From Euglena gracilis (lineage: Eukaryota > Euglenida > Euglenophyceae > Euglenales): a DNA stretch of 64,000 bases. Numbering within the stretch: position 1 is the first letter of the stretch; each line of letters begins with the position of its first letter. Made by a program: the position numbers and the translations under genes. Positions 49,720-60,503 of this stretch are shown one piece after another. Location: positions 27,454,123 through 27,518,122 of the forward strand of contig CP154954.1 of assembly GCA_039621445.1 (NCBI GenBank). Reading direction: 5' to 3'. The notes under the pieces are model-generated. The model saw only the letters and a list, made by a program, of their open reading frames with translations, was not told the DNA's origin and ran no database searches.

Positions 49720-50330
49720 AACCACACACCTCTCGGGAGCCAAGGTGCCGTGCCATTCCTTCGCCAGCCTTCTTCGGGACACTATGCCCGTCATCACCGC
49801 CCGCCCACTAGATTATAAACAGTGGGCATAAGCCTCGTTGCCAGTCCGCCTGGGGGGCTTGGAATCCGGGACCCAGAGGTATCCAGAGAACCAGCAAGAT
49901 GGGCGGCCATCCTGGATTTCCTCTCACGAGCGGACAGACATGGCCTGGTATTTTTAATTGTTTGCCGTTTAAAACTCGTTTTTTATTGTAGAGATTAAAA
50001 TATTTTGTATTTAGGTCGTTTTTTATGCAATCAAGGGGGTCTGCGGCTACCCCGACGGGAAATTTTTCGCTTCAGTAGAGAGGGCCACCCTGGGTCCGCA
50101 TTTCGTACTCCCTCAAGGCAAGCCGACCAGGGAGGAAGGCGAGGGTGAAGCACAAAGACATTGTGAGCCCGAACCCCCACCCATATAACGTGACCCCCCT
50201 ATATGTCACATTAATCGACTAATCGTTTGTGGCTGCCGATTAATCGAATCGTTCGGTGTTCGGTGGAGGGAGATTAATCGGTCCACAAAAACAGGTCAAC
50301 AGAAACAAGACAACATCTCACCATGTCAGA
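49720..50330. other. no recognised gene
   Basis: Moderately GC unique-looking sequence with a TCGATTAA cluster (50210-50285) related to 34342-35220. No recognisable ORF. Confidence 0.4.
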
Positions 50331-50336
50331 CCAGCC

Positions 50337-51815
50337 GTGCGGTCGTCAAAAAGGAGGACATTTGTCAGGGGTTTTTTACAGACATTTATCCTTGTCAGTC
50401 AGAAATCCAGGGAGTTTTTGACGGGGTTTTTGTCATCGGGATTGCGTCGAGGCCATTAGAGCATTTTTGCTACCCGTGGCCAGGGGTGCCGCTCGTTTTA
50501 AAACAACTTCGGCGTAGAGATCAAGTCATCCGGACGCCGATGGTTCTTCTCCGGAAAGGAGTGTAGTGGTTTTTGATTTTAAGGTCAAACTCTAACTCGT
50601 ACAAACAAACTGGCCTGGGGGCTATTCGGGACCCAAAAAAACCGGGCCCAGGGGGGGGGGGGGCGGGACGACCCGGGACAAAAAATCGGGGGCGGGGGAG
50701 GGGGTTTATTCAGGACAAAAAAAATTGGGCCAAGGAGGGGCCGGGCAATTCGGGACAAAAAATCTGGGCCTGGGGGGCTGTTCAGGACAAAATATCTGTG
50801 GGACCCACATCTGTGGCCAAAAAATGGCCCATAACTGTGGCACCTAGGTGGCCAGGTGGGCCCGACCTGTGTCCAAAAAAATTGGGCCAAAACTGTGGCA
50901 CCCAGATGGTCAAAACTGTGGCCCCACCCGTGGCCAAAAATTGGCCCATAACTGTGCCACCCATCTGGCTGATAACTGTGGCACCCAAAAGTGGCCTTTA
51001 TTGTGGCACGCCTCAGGCCCAAAGTGGCCCATGACTGTGGCCCAAAACTGCCCCCCCCACCCAGTTGAACAAAACTGGTCCCCCACTGTGGAAAAAAACT
51101 GCAGATGGAAGATCCAACATTCAGATCATCACATCCCCTTCCCAAAAATGTTCACAATGCATTGAGGCAGCAGAAAATAAACAAGTGACAGTTCGCAGCT
51201 TTAATCCAGTCCACAGCCCAAATCCAATCCATGGACATGATCAGGTTGACATAAAAAAGCCAATGGGGCCACCAAGCCCAGGCAGCCAGCAGATCAAGAA
51301 GCCGGGTAGCAAACCAGAAATGTCGCAGCATGGTGAAGTTCTGCAGCATCTGCAAAAAGGGGATGATAAGCCCTGTCCACCACTTCAATTCACACCTTGG
51401 ACAGGACTTCCCTTGTACCTTGTAACTTGTTTCCCGACATTGTGCTTGATACTTGATGATTTGACTTGCACTCAGCTTCAACTTGAAACTGGAAACTTCA
51501 TGTAGAGGTAGATCAAATCTTGAAACCCACCAGGGGCTTTCACCATGGGCCTTCTGGGTTGTTCTCCATGTCGCTCTCCTCGTCCAGCTTGATTGAATGA
51601 TTGAACCCCACCAGGGGCTTTGTTTTGCCGGCCATGTGATATGTCAAAAAAATAAACACTCAGAAAGTGCTACCGTTTGGGGAGCGGACATTAATTCAAG
51701 CCGGGCGATTCCTTATGAGAAACGCGAATATTTGACAGCTGACAAATGTCTAAATGTCATATTAATGTCAAATGTCTGTCAGAAACCCTTGTCATTTGCC
51801 AAAATTGCACTGCTG
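50337..51815. repeat. 1.48-kb dispersed repeat, copy B (empty site)
   Basis: Same orientation and >90% identity to 39101-40769. It lacks the 190-bp hairpin insertion and has a 22-bp extra TTGATTGAATGATTGAAC segment near 51590. The left-end module occurs alone at 38699-38850 and the right-end module alone at 47158-47280. Confidence 0.85.
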
Positions 51816-51876
51816 CATCATACATCCCAATGTTCAAGACAAAGGTTACAATGGAAAATGTTCCTATTAAGTAACA

Positions 51877-51948
51877 ATGCATGTAGTTCAGTGGTAGAGC
51901 ATGCACCTCAGAAGCGTGAGGTCGTGGGTTCGATCCCCACCATGTGTG
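51877..51948 (+). tRNA. tRNA-like sequence, degenerate (CAG if functional)
   Basis: A full seven-pair acceptor stem can be drawn (ATGCATG with CATGTGT, two G-U), then TA, a D arm GTTC-loop-GAGC and a perfect T arm GTGGG-TTCGATC-CCCAC. The A-box TAGTTCAGTGG and B-box GGTTCGATCC match RNA polymerase III promoters. The anticodon arm is poor: the canonical register gives anticodon CAG with an A-C mismatch, while a shifted ACCTCA/TGAGGT stem is stronger. A Leu tRNA should also have a long variable arm. Most likely a tRNA pseudogene or tRNA-derived SINE head. No intron or 3' CCA. Confidence 0.45.
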
Positions 51949-52021
51949 TGAAGTTGTAACCAATTTTAACCAGCTTTTGTTAGTTATTTTACCAACAAAA
52001 GTTGGACTTAAAAAGACGAGG

Positions 52022-52057
52022 CAGGAATTGAACCCACGACCACGACATTGTCACCCA
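52022..52057 (-). other. tRNA T-arm-like fragment, inverted
   Basis: On the minus strand GGTCGTGGGTTCAATTCCTG resembles the 3' half of the tRNA-like sequence at 51877 (GGTCGTGGGTTCGATCCCCA). Its 5' half is replaced by a C-run palindrome with the word GATTGTCGCC. The two copies face each other across a ~75-bp AT-rich hairpin. Confidence 0.4.
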
Positions 52058-52064
52058 CCCCTGA

Positions 52065-52230
52065 TTGTCGCCCCCCCCCCTTGGGGGCGACAATCAGGGG
52101 TGGGGGTACCCATGGACCCATGGACATGTAGGATAAATTGAGTACCCCCACCCCTAATTGTCACCCCCCCCTAATTGTTGCCAAGGGGGTCAAAACGCTC
52201 CCTGGGGTGTGCCATATAGGGGGGGGGGTC
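52065..52230. repeat. C-run palindrome with words CTGATTGTCGCC / CTAATTGTC
   Basis: CCCCTGATTGTCGCCCCC and GGGGGCGACAATCAGGGG are exact inverses around 52068-52108. A second CCCCTAATTGTCACCCCC follows. Close relative of 29030-29225. Confidence 0.75.
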
Positions 52231-52659
52231 ACGTCAAGAAAATTTGTCTTCAAACACCCTCGGTCAGAAGAAGATGGGGGCCGGGGGGGGGGGCAGGGGG
52301 GGGGACCCCCCAGAGAAAGAGACAGCCGCCATGGTCGCAACCACCGTAACACATGGTTACGGCGCTCACCCGTCGGGCACGGTGGGATGATCCACCGATC
52401 TGTTTGCCCACTATCGGAACTATCGGGGATCGAACCCGCATGTCTGACGGATGGTACCGATCGAAGCCGGCCCTCTGTCCGCTTGATTAACGCAGGGGAG
52501 GGAAACTATAAAATATCAGTGTTTTAATCAAAAGTGCAAATGTTTCTGTTTTAAACGCTTTATATTCAATGTCTGCGAGCAGACAACACCCTGTGCCTTC
52601 CCGAGCGGAGAGACGGGCTTGGTGATCTCGGGCCTCAGGAGGTTCGGCAGCCCTTCCCA

Positions 52660-52880
52660 CCCCCCCCCCCTGGTTGTCGGACCCTCTCGTCACAGCAAAA
52701 TGGGGAACCCCCCACCCCTGGTCAGCCAACCATGCCGAACCATACCAATGAATTTTCCTTTGGGAAATTCCGGCTGCCCGCCAAGGTGGACACCCGGGGA
52801 TTTACCCCCTCGGCCCACCAAAATCCCCCCCCCCCCCCCTGGTGGCCGAGGGTCCTCGTCAGACGTGCCGAACCTCCTGG
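52660..52880. repeat. dispersed repeat shared with 28690-28905
   Basis: Collinear words CACAGCAAAATGGGG, CATGCCGAACCATACCAATG, AATTTTCCTTTGG, TGGTGGCCGAGGGTCC and CAGACGTGCCGAACCTCC occur in both. Short inverse relatives lie at 33015-33070 and 45405-45470. Confidence 0.8.
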
Positions 52881-54530
52881 GGAACTTTGAACAAAAGAAA
52901 CCCCCCATTTTTCTTCGGCGCCGAAAGGAAGTTTTTGACTGTTTTTGGCCACTTTTGGCCTTTTGTTGGCTCAAAATTTTTCGGACATTGAAACCCACCA
53001 ATAAGAAACCCCCACCTATAAGAAACCCCTCGGGCCATTTTTGGGAAACCCACCTATAAGAAACGGGTTTCTTGTAGGTGGGGCTTAGGTGGTGGGGAGG
53101 GCCGCCGGGCCACCAAGGTAATGGCACCAATCCGCTTTTGACAGGACTCCATGAAGAGAAAAGGTGGTGTGTTCTGGCAAGTATGGGGTGAAACTGAGAA
53201 AAACGAGGGGGAAATGCATTCTTTGTTTATGGGGCCATTCTTGTTTTCCTCCTGCCATCCCTTGTGTTTATGACGATCTGGGCTGAGGTGGGCAGCCGGG
53301 AGCCGGGGTGCGTGAGAGGTGGGGGCTCGTGGGTCAAGGGGGGGAGCAACAACCAAAAGCACTGGACGATTTTCAGTCCCAGTTATTCTTTCAAATGATT
53401 TTTTCTTACATTTCTTGAGAAAGAATTTTTCCCCAACAACTCCATCATGTTGTTGTTTCACCAACATCAACCATGGAGAAGTTGGCTGTTACACCGGCAT
53501 TCATTGCAAGGCCAACGTCAAAAGCGTTGTAAGTATGCAAAGAGCCCCCTGGCGTCCAATCCACCTCAACCAACTCAAAAAAATCAACCCAAGCTCAAAA
53601 TAATTGAGGTCTTTAAATTATGGCCAAGGATTGGTTTTTGGCATATTTCGGGGAGGTTGAAATAAGCAATCCTACTTCAACACCAAGCGACCACCGCCTC
53701 GTGAGAACTTGTGCATTGCCAAAGGAGTGGTATTTGTCTTTGTCTAAGTTCACCAGTGAGCTTAGGTTGAGAGGCCACAAAATTTTTATGTTTTTCAAAA
53801 AAAATTGTGAAATTTTGTCGTTTGTGAAATTGATCGACTTCATGCAAAATTCGCTTGGCTCTTTATAAATTTCTGAGAAATCTCAAATTTTATTGTTATT
53901 GTTATTATCCCTGGTGGATTTCATTGTTTGGTTGGCCATGAAATGGGGTGGGGGACGGAGTCTGTGCCCTGGTGAATTTCCAAACGGTGAACAAACAGTC
54001 GAGCGTCATTCTTTGTTCCTTTCAGTTCTGGATGGATGCGAACCTTGTGGCTCTTGTGGATTTTTGCGGTCCTTTTGTTATTATTGTTCATTTCGTTTCC
54101 AAAGTGGACATCTGATTCCCCACCCAGCCTTTCCCAAGCACCTGCAAATTCGATTTGTTGAAACCCACATACGCCATGTTGGTTTCACCAAACGGGGTTG
54201 AGGTGTATGGTGCGGGTAGGGGTGTGGATGTTTGCCTGCAACATTGAAATCTACAAACAACGCACCAAAGTACCCGATTGAGCCCGAAATGTTTAGAAAG
54301 TGTTTGCTGGTGTTTTACAATGCAAAAACACATTGTAACACAACGTTGCAGAATGTTACAGACCCATTTTTTTTAAAATGGACGAAGTCTGGCCATTTTC
54401 AAAGAATAGAACGTCTGCTTGCATTGGCAGGATGATTCGACGATGTTTTGGGAAGGCACAGGTCCCCCAGTTTTCTCACCCAAAAAATTGATGTTCCATT
54501 TCTCTCGCCTCAAAACTGGCTGGTTTGGAC

Positions 54531-55180
54531 CAAGGTTGACGGCTTGTTTTTTTTTAAAAAAATATGTTTTTTTAAAAAAAAACAAAAAAAACGTCATGGA
54601 GGGTTTGGGGGAAAAATTTTTTGCAATGTTTTTTTGGGAAAAAGTGCATTTTTTATCTCTACAACATTCATTTTTCTGGGTTGAAAGCATGATTTTTCGC
54701 ACCAGAAGACACAGATTTGGAAATACTTTCACACATTTGAAAAAAAATTCACAGGGGGTGTTCCCCTCATGACCCCCCTCCCCCAACCCGACCTAAGACC
54801 CGTTTCGGCCATTTTTTCCTGAAAAACTTGGCCGGTGATGCCTAATTTGACAAAATATTCCGGTAGATTTCCTAATTTTCGTTTGGGGGATTCCTATTTT
54901 GGAGCCTAAAAAGGATTTTTTCCAAAAATTCGTTTTCGGTGATTTTTAATCTGGCCACCGAAAATGTGACCCCCCCTCTTGTCCCCTCCCCCCCTTTAAC
55001 CCCCCGTGACCCCCCCTCGTGACCCGAACCACCCGCGAAAAATTTTCTTCAAAAAATGGTCATTTCGCAAGGAAAAAGGTCAATTTTTGCTTTTTCAAAA
55101 AAAACATGTTTTTTTTTGCGTTTTTTTAAAAACATGTTTTTTTGTTTCTTTTAAAAAAAACAAAAAAAACGTCAACCCTG
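54531..55180. mobile_element. 650-bp hAT-like element, CAGGGTTGACG family, with nested sandwich element
   Basis: Termini CAAGGTTGACG / CGTCAACCCTG. GTTTGGAC (54523-54530) versus GTTTGAAC (55181-55188) is an 8-bp duplication with one change. The GTGACC/CCTAATTT sandwich element (54755-55035) sits inside it, so the sandwich unit is younger or was carried along. Confidence 0.85.
54755..55035. mobile_element. CCCCCCGTGACC / GATTCCTAATTT sandwich element, copy 3
   Basis: Parts in the same order as copies 1 and 2, shorter core (TGATGCCTAATTT, GGGGATTCCTATTTT), two terminal GTGACC/CATGACC blocks. Confidence 0.75.
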
Positions 55181-55189
55181 GTTTGAACC

Positions 55190-56900
55190 CCCATTCTGCT
55201 TGTCTATACAAATTCAAAGCATAATGCAAAGTCCCTAAGGAAGACCATCTATGTTGCCTTGTCCTTCTGGGTTGTTTTTGAAAAACCAGTTGAGGTTCAC
55301 AAAAAACTCAAAAAATGGAGTCCTGCTGCCCTTCAAGCAAGTGCTTGACATTGCGTTGCAACATGAAGTGTCCCTTGCTTTACCAATACTTGCAATTATA
55401 ATAGGAACTCGCCCCGGATGGGCTTTGCTGTGACAATTCCATCCTTGATTTGCCTTGGAAAGGACAGTTGCACCAAGAGAGTGAAGAGTTACTAATTTGA
55501 CATCCCACTAGAAGTTCAAAAACCTTTTTTTGTTCTATTTTTACTTCTGGAAAAGAAGAGGTGTTCAAACAAAATTCATAGGAATATTTTCATGACTCCC
55601 TTCTAGGGTTTTTGGTGAGTCTCTCATGGTTTGGCGGTCTGGTTGGGTTGCCAGAACCACCTTTTCCCAAATTTCGGGGGGGGGGGGGGCCGGACCTCCC
55701 CCCCCAAGCCTCCAATGGAGCAAGACGTCTAAGTCACAAAACCCCATCTCTACCTCAAATTTGAAAATAATAAATTGAGATGTTTTTCTTTGGGTCAAAT
55801 TGAACCTCTCTTGGGGGACCACCATTGGGTCAAATTGCATCTCTGGTGGGGGAGCACCGTCAATGGAAAATGGGTGGCTCAAAACAAGACGCAATTGTGA
55901 TACTATACCTCAAGTGCAGTTCACATGGATGGTTGTGTTTACAACCCATCCATGAAATGTCATCAAGATCATTTCTCCATGAATGTCATCAGCAATTGAA
56001 AATAGCATGCCCCCCCCCTGATGGCTGGTGTTTCCCAATTAGAATGTCTCCCAATCACCAAGCAGCAAGGCCAAGCTGCAACTTGTTGTTGCGATTATTA
56101 TCATCAATATCCATCCAAGATGTTCAATTGGGGACCATTCAGAGTTGGATGAATTTTGAGACTCACAACGGCAATTCAGCCGATTTCGTGTGGATGATGT
56201 TGGCAAGGATCAGAACAACAACATGGCCACCAGATGTGAAAATCCTTTTTGGCATTAGACCTGGAGGGTCTTAAATTTCCGCCTGAAAGGCCAGAGTGCT
56301 TTCAGTGAAACAGTGTTTTCAGTGCCGGTCGTGACATTTTTATTATGGAAACAGTTTTTTTGGATGATTTTGGTGCGGTCAAAGTCGGAAAAAGTTCGGG
56401 TGTCCAAATGGAATTTTCATTGAGGTCACAGTGATTAAATTCATGATTAATTTTGCGGATTATATCAAATATTCGCATATAGATTGTCGAAGGTTGGTGA
56501 ACACTGGCCACCCATGGATTAAAACGATTCCCTCATTCTTCATTAATGCAATTCTGTTATTTTTGATTGTTCGCTGCAAGGTGCCACAGCAAATGGTTTC
56601 CATTCTCGTCTTGTCATTGTGCAGCAAGGCAACTCCTCCAAAGCATCAGATGCAATAAAACGTCTCAAAGTTGATGGACACAATCAGGCGTGAACAAAAT
56701 GGCTGGTTGTATTTGTTCGTCTTTGTCAAAGTTTTAACAGTTGTTGACAAGGATTACAATTTTTTTGTCACACAGCAGACACGGAGGTGGCAAATTTTTT
56801 TTCTGTTGTGGCCATGGCGAAGCACAAAAGAAAAAGTCAACGTGGAGCAGAACTCCTTTGCAGCAGTGAATATTTTTTTTTGGTTGCAGAGCACAGAGAA
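55190..56900. other. AT-richer low-repeat DNA, no recognised gene
   Basis: Fewer homopolymers than elsewhere. The longest frame (55825-56274, plus) has scattered hydrophobics and cysteines but no domain I know and begins in non-coding-looking sequence. Treated as unassigned. Confidence 0.35.
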
Positions 56901-56929
56901 ACCGCACAGAGAAACACACACAAGAGGGG

Positions 56930-57260
56930 GTGTCTCCCCCGCGTCCCCCCCGCGTCCCCCCCCCCCGCGTCCCACTTTGAAACCATAATTTTGTTCTCGA
57001 GACAGCCAATTTTAGGAGGCTGATTCCTAATTTCAGGCAAATTTGAGGTTGGTGATTCCTAATTTGGTGTGGGTGATTCCTAACTTGCGGTGGGTGATTC
57101 CTACTTTGGGGTGGGTTTGTCCTAATTTGTTTGGTAGAATCCTAATTTGGCTAAAATTTTCTCGCGGCAAATTCCTAATTTCACTGTCCCAAAAATGGCG
57201 TCTCGCCCGCATCCCCCCCCCACGTCCCCCCCGCATCCCCCCCCCCCCGGCGTCCCAGAC
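56930..57260. mobile_element. sandwich element, CCCGCGTCC variant, copy 4
   Basis: Same architecture with the G/C word changed from CCGTGAC to CCGCGTC/CCGCATC. Blocks at 56936-56972 and 57207-57263 flank a core holding at least five GATTCCTAATTT/GATTCCTAACTT words. Confidence 0.75.
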
Positions 57261-57269
57261 ATCCCCAGA

Positions 57270-59700
57270 AATCTGCTGTAGTACAACAGGCTACAAAAAA
57301 TATTGTTCCAGGGTGCTCGCATCGCAAGAAATTTCTAGTTTTGCTAGCGACGAGTCTGCTCACCAATGAACAAAGTGAATGCTTGTTTTCTGTAAGGTAA
57401 AGAAAATATGGCCCTGGTAGATCACCTTCCTAGGCAGTGGGCCACTATGACCACACCATGTGCTGAACCAATAATTCACCAAGTTTTGTGCAGTGCTGAG
57501 CTCTTTCCCTGATTGATGGTGCCATCAGCTCAGAGCTCCTTGAAATGGTCATCACCCAGGCAAGCTGTGGAGTCACGGGGAAGTCAAATACCGTTCCATT
57601 TGGATGCCTTAAGGGCCTCAATTTCAGTCTGCAATTTGAGCTTGCCATCGAGTTACCAGAAAAACCAGGTATCGTTAGATGGGGCATTGCAGGGGCTTGA
57701 ATTCTATTATACTGAGCCCATTTGATGACTCGGCACAGCTTGAAATTTCTTTTTGTTGCTGGCAGATAGACCCTGTTTTACATTGGAATGGCCCAGTGGA
57801 ATCGGCGTAAATCAGGCTAGACACACAATTAGTATTCATATAGGGTGATTTATGTTGGGGGAGTAGGTCATTCCATTTGCTAAAAAAAATCCAAACATTT
57901 GGTTGGATTTCCAATGAATTATATACAAATCATGGTTGGCTGCTCTTCCATTGTTTTGTCAGTTGTGAGTTGCTCAAAATGACATTTGACGACACCTTTG
58001 CCAAAACCAAAGCACCGAGAAATTGTTTGAATGCACAGCACGTTTGAAATTAAAGGCATGTAAAAAATGCAATAATATAATACAATAATCACATAAAAAA
58101 TAGATAAAGAGTAAATGAGAAAATAAAAATAAAAAAATGAAAGAGGGGAATACAACATCCTCAAGAGAATGCAAAAGTTGCATTCACTTGAAAATGTGGA
58201 ATATTCAGACGATATTTTATTCCCCTCTTTCATTTTTCCTTTTTCCATTTTCCCACCTTTTCCATTTCTTTTATTTCCCCTTCCTTTTTTTGTGAACAAT
58301 GAAAATTGTGAACAATAGATTTCATCAAAAAAGTCACAAATTTCAAATGCAGTTATCATGTTCTCCATATTCTAGTTAAACCCAAGGTATGGCCAATTTA
58401 CACCCCAAAACAGCGTCTTTTTTGCAGGTTTCCGACTTTGCCAACTATTTTTGGGCCAAAAAAATGATTGATCCACATCTTTAAGAAATGATGGGGAATC
58501 AAAAGAACCCATCACACGCCTGTACATTGCTGTTCTTGCCTCCCCGCCTGCCCCAAGAAATAGCGTTTTTCGAACATTTTGGGCCGCTTTTGGTCCCAAA
58601 ATATTGCGAGATGGCATTTCTCAAAAATGAAGCAAATCAAAAAAAAATTGAAACATCAAAAGAAAAACTTAAAAACCTCATCAAATTGTATTTTGGTTTT
58701 CTTATAACTCTCCGCCTAGCCCGAGACATGGCCATTTTTAAGCCAATTTTGGGCCCTTTTTGAGCCCCAAAAAATTGTGAAATGCCAAATATCCCGGTGG
58801 GCCATTTGGGGCCCTCTTCCACCCCTCCAAAACTGTCGATACCTGGATAGTTTTCTGACAACCGCATGTTTTTCTGACCCATAGGCACTAATCCGACCGG
58901 CACATCAAAATAGCTTTCCCGGGGAACACCATGGGAACCCCCGATCGGTTTCCAGTTTTGGGGCCAAATCATGGTTTCCCATGTGGCCATGTAAGGGGAA
59001 CAGGTTGTACTGCCATTTGGGGCCAGATAGTGCTGCACCCCCCGCCGGATGAAGCGAGCGTCCAATAGTGCACCCCCCAATCCGACAGGCTGGGGGCACC
59101 CGAGTGCACCTTGCTAGCCTCAGAGTCGGACATTGAGTGGGCAAAAAGAGGGTGCCTGTAGTGTTTAGCCGGGACTAAGAGGCATCTAGTCCAATAGTAC
59201 GGAAGGGTCCAAATGGTGCTGCACCCCCTGCCGCCGGAGGCAGCCGTCCAATAGTGCTGCAGTGCCATATTATTTGGGGGAGGGCGTTTAGGGCTAAAAG
59301 AATTCCCGACCCAATTGGTGACAGGGGTGACAGGGGTGTCCGACCCACAACCCTCCATGGTCTTTTTCGAATTGAATGGCAGGGAAAAAGTGGTTGTTTG
59401 AAGTGGTGACCTCGGGGCCATTGCAAGTTCAAGCGAACAAGGCCAAAAATAGCAAACATTTTGTTTCCAAAATTTTTGAAAAAATGATGCATTTTTCAAA
59501 AAGACAAAAAATTGACCTTTTTGCCGACCCAGGGCGTTGGGGTTGCGAGTGGGATTATTTTGTGTCCAACCTTGAAATGCCCCAAACATAATGCACATCT
59601 TTTTTCTTTGCAAAATTCCTCTTTCTGTTCAACAAGGGGAACAACACAAAAATGAAATTCATGAAACCTGCAGTCAACGACCAGGGGTGGCGGTCTGACA
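57270..59700. other. AT-richer DNA, no recognised gene
   Basis: Short frames only. On the minus strand 57914-57675 reads protein-like (KWNDLLPQHKSPYMNTNCVS) but is unrecognised. 59040-59260 has an inverted GTCCAATAGTGCTGCACCCC pair. No RNA gene seen. Confidence 0.35.
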
Positions 59701-60089
59701 AAGGAGGGGGCAGTTGATCCTCTTTCCTCTAACACACCAGGGGGTTCCATTTTTGTATTCTGGTATAAATTTCTTAATATTCTCAGATTTAATCCCAAAA
59801 ATGGGACCAAAATCTCAAAAAATGTCAGTTTCAACGTCACTGAGGCTCCACAGCCTACCGCCCATGACTCGCCTTATTGGAACAGCCACTGCCTCCCCAG
59901 TGCCTGAATTGTTCAAAAGCACCAACCCAGCTTCTGGCTCAGCATCACTCAAACTCCCCTTCGTCATTCTCCATTATAATGCACGCATTCAAACACATGT
60001 GCTATTTGAGCACCCCAAAAAGATGAAACTGAGAATTCACTTACTTTGGGATATGTACATATATATATGTATGCGTATATATACATACA

Positions 60090-60090
60090 T

Positions 60091-60184
<94 letters not shown>

Positions 60185-60217
60185 CACACACACACACACA
60201 CACACACGCACGCACCT

Positions 60218-60297
<80 letters not shown>

Positions 60298-60307
60298 CAC
60301 ACACACA

Positions 60308-60384
<77 letters not shown>
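60090..60384. repeat. (AC)n microsatellite, ~295 bp
   Basis: Nearly pure AC dinucleotides with about six interruptions. Cys/Val and Thr/His poly-dipeptide ORFs here are artefacts of it. Confidence 0.98.
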
Positions 60385-60387
<3 letters not shown>

Positions 60388-60503
60388 TTTTAAGTGTGCC
60401 CCCCGGGGGACCAGAAATCGAAGGCTACCAAATGTGTTTATATATAATAAACACATTTGGTAGCCTTCGATTTCTGGTCCCCTGGGGGGCACACGTAAAA
60501 CCG
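60385..60503. mobile_element. near-perfect 119-bp palindrome (minimal foldback element)
   Basis: CGGTTTTAAGTGTGCCCCCC and its inverse form the outer stem. The inner stem is GGACCAGAAATCGAAGGCTA and following bases, loop TATATA. It abuts the AC microsatellite exactly. Confidence 0.85.

Noticed and set aside
58000-58380. Hydrophobic minus-strand frame suggesting a membrane protein
   Set aside because: It comes from A/T-rich low-complexity DNA; aromatic and Ile runs are composition effects.
60037-60492. Long Cys-Val and Thr-His open frames
   Set aside because: They are translations of the (AC)n microsatellite and carry no coding information.
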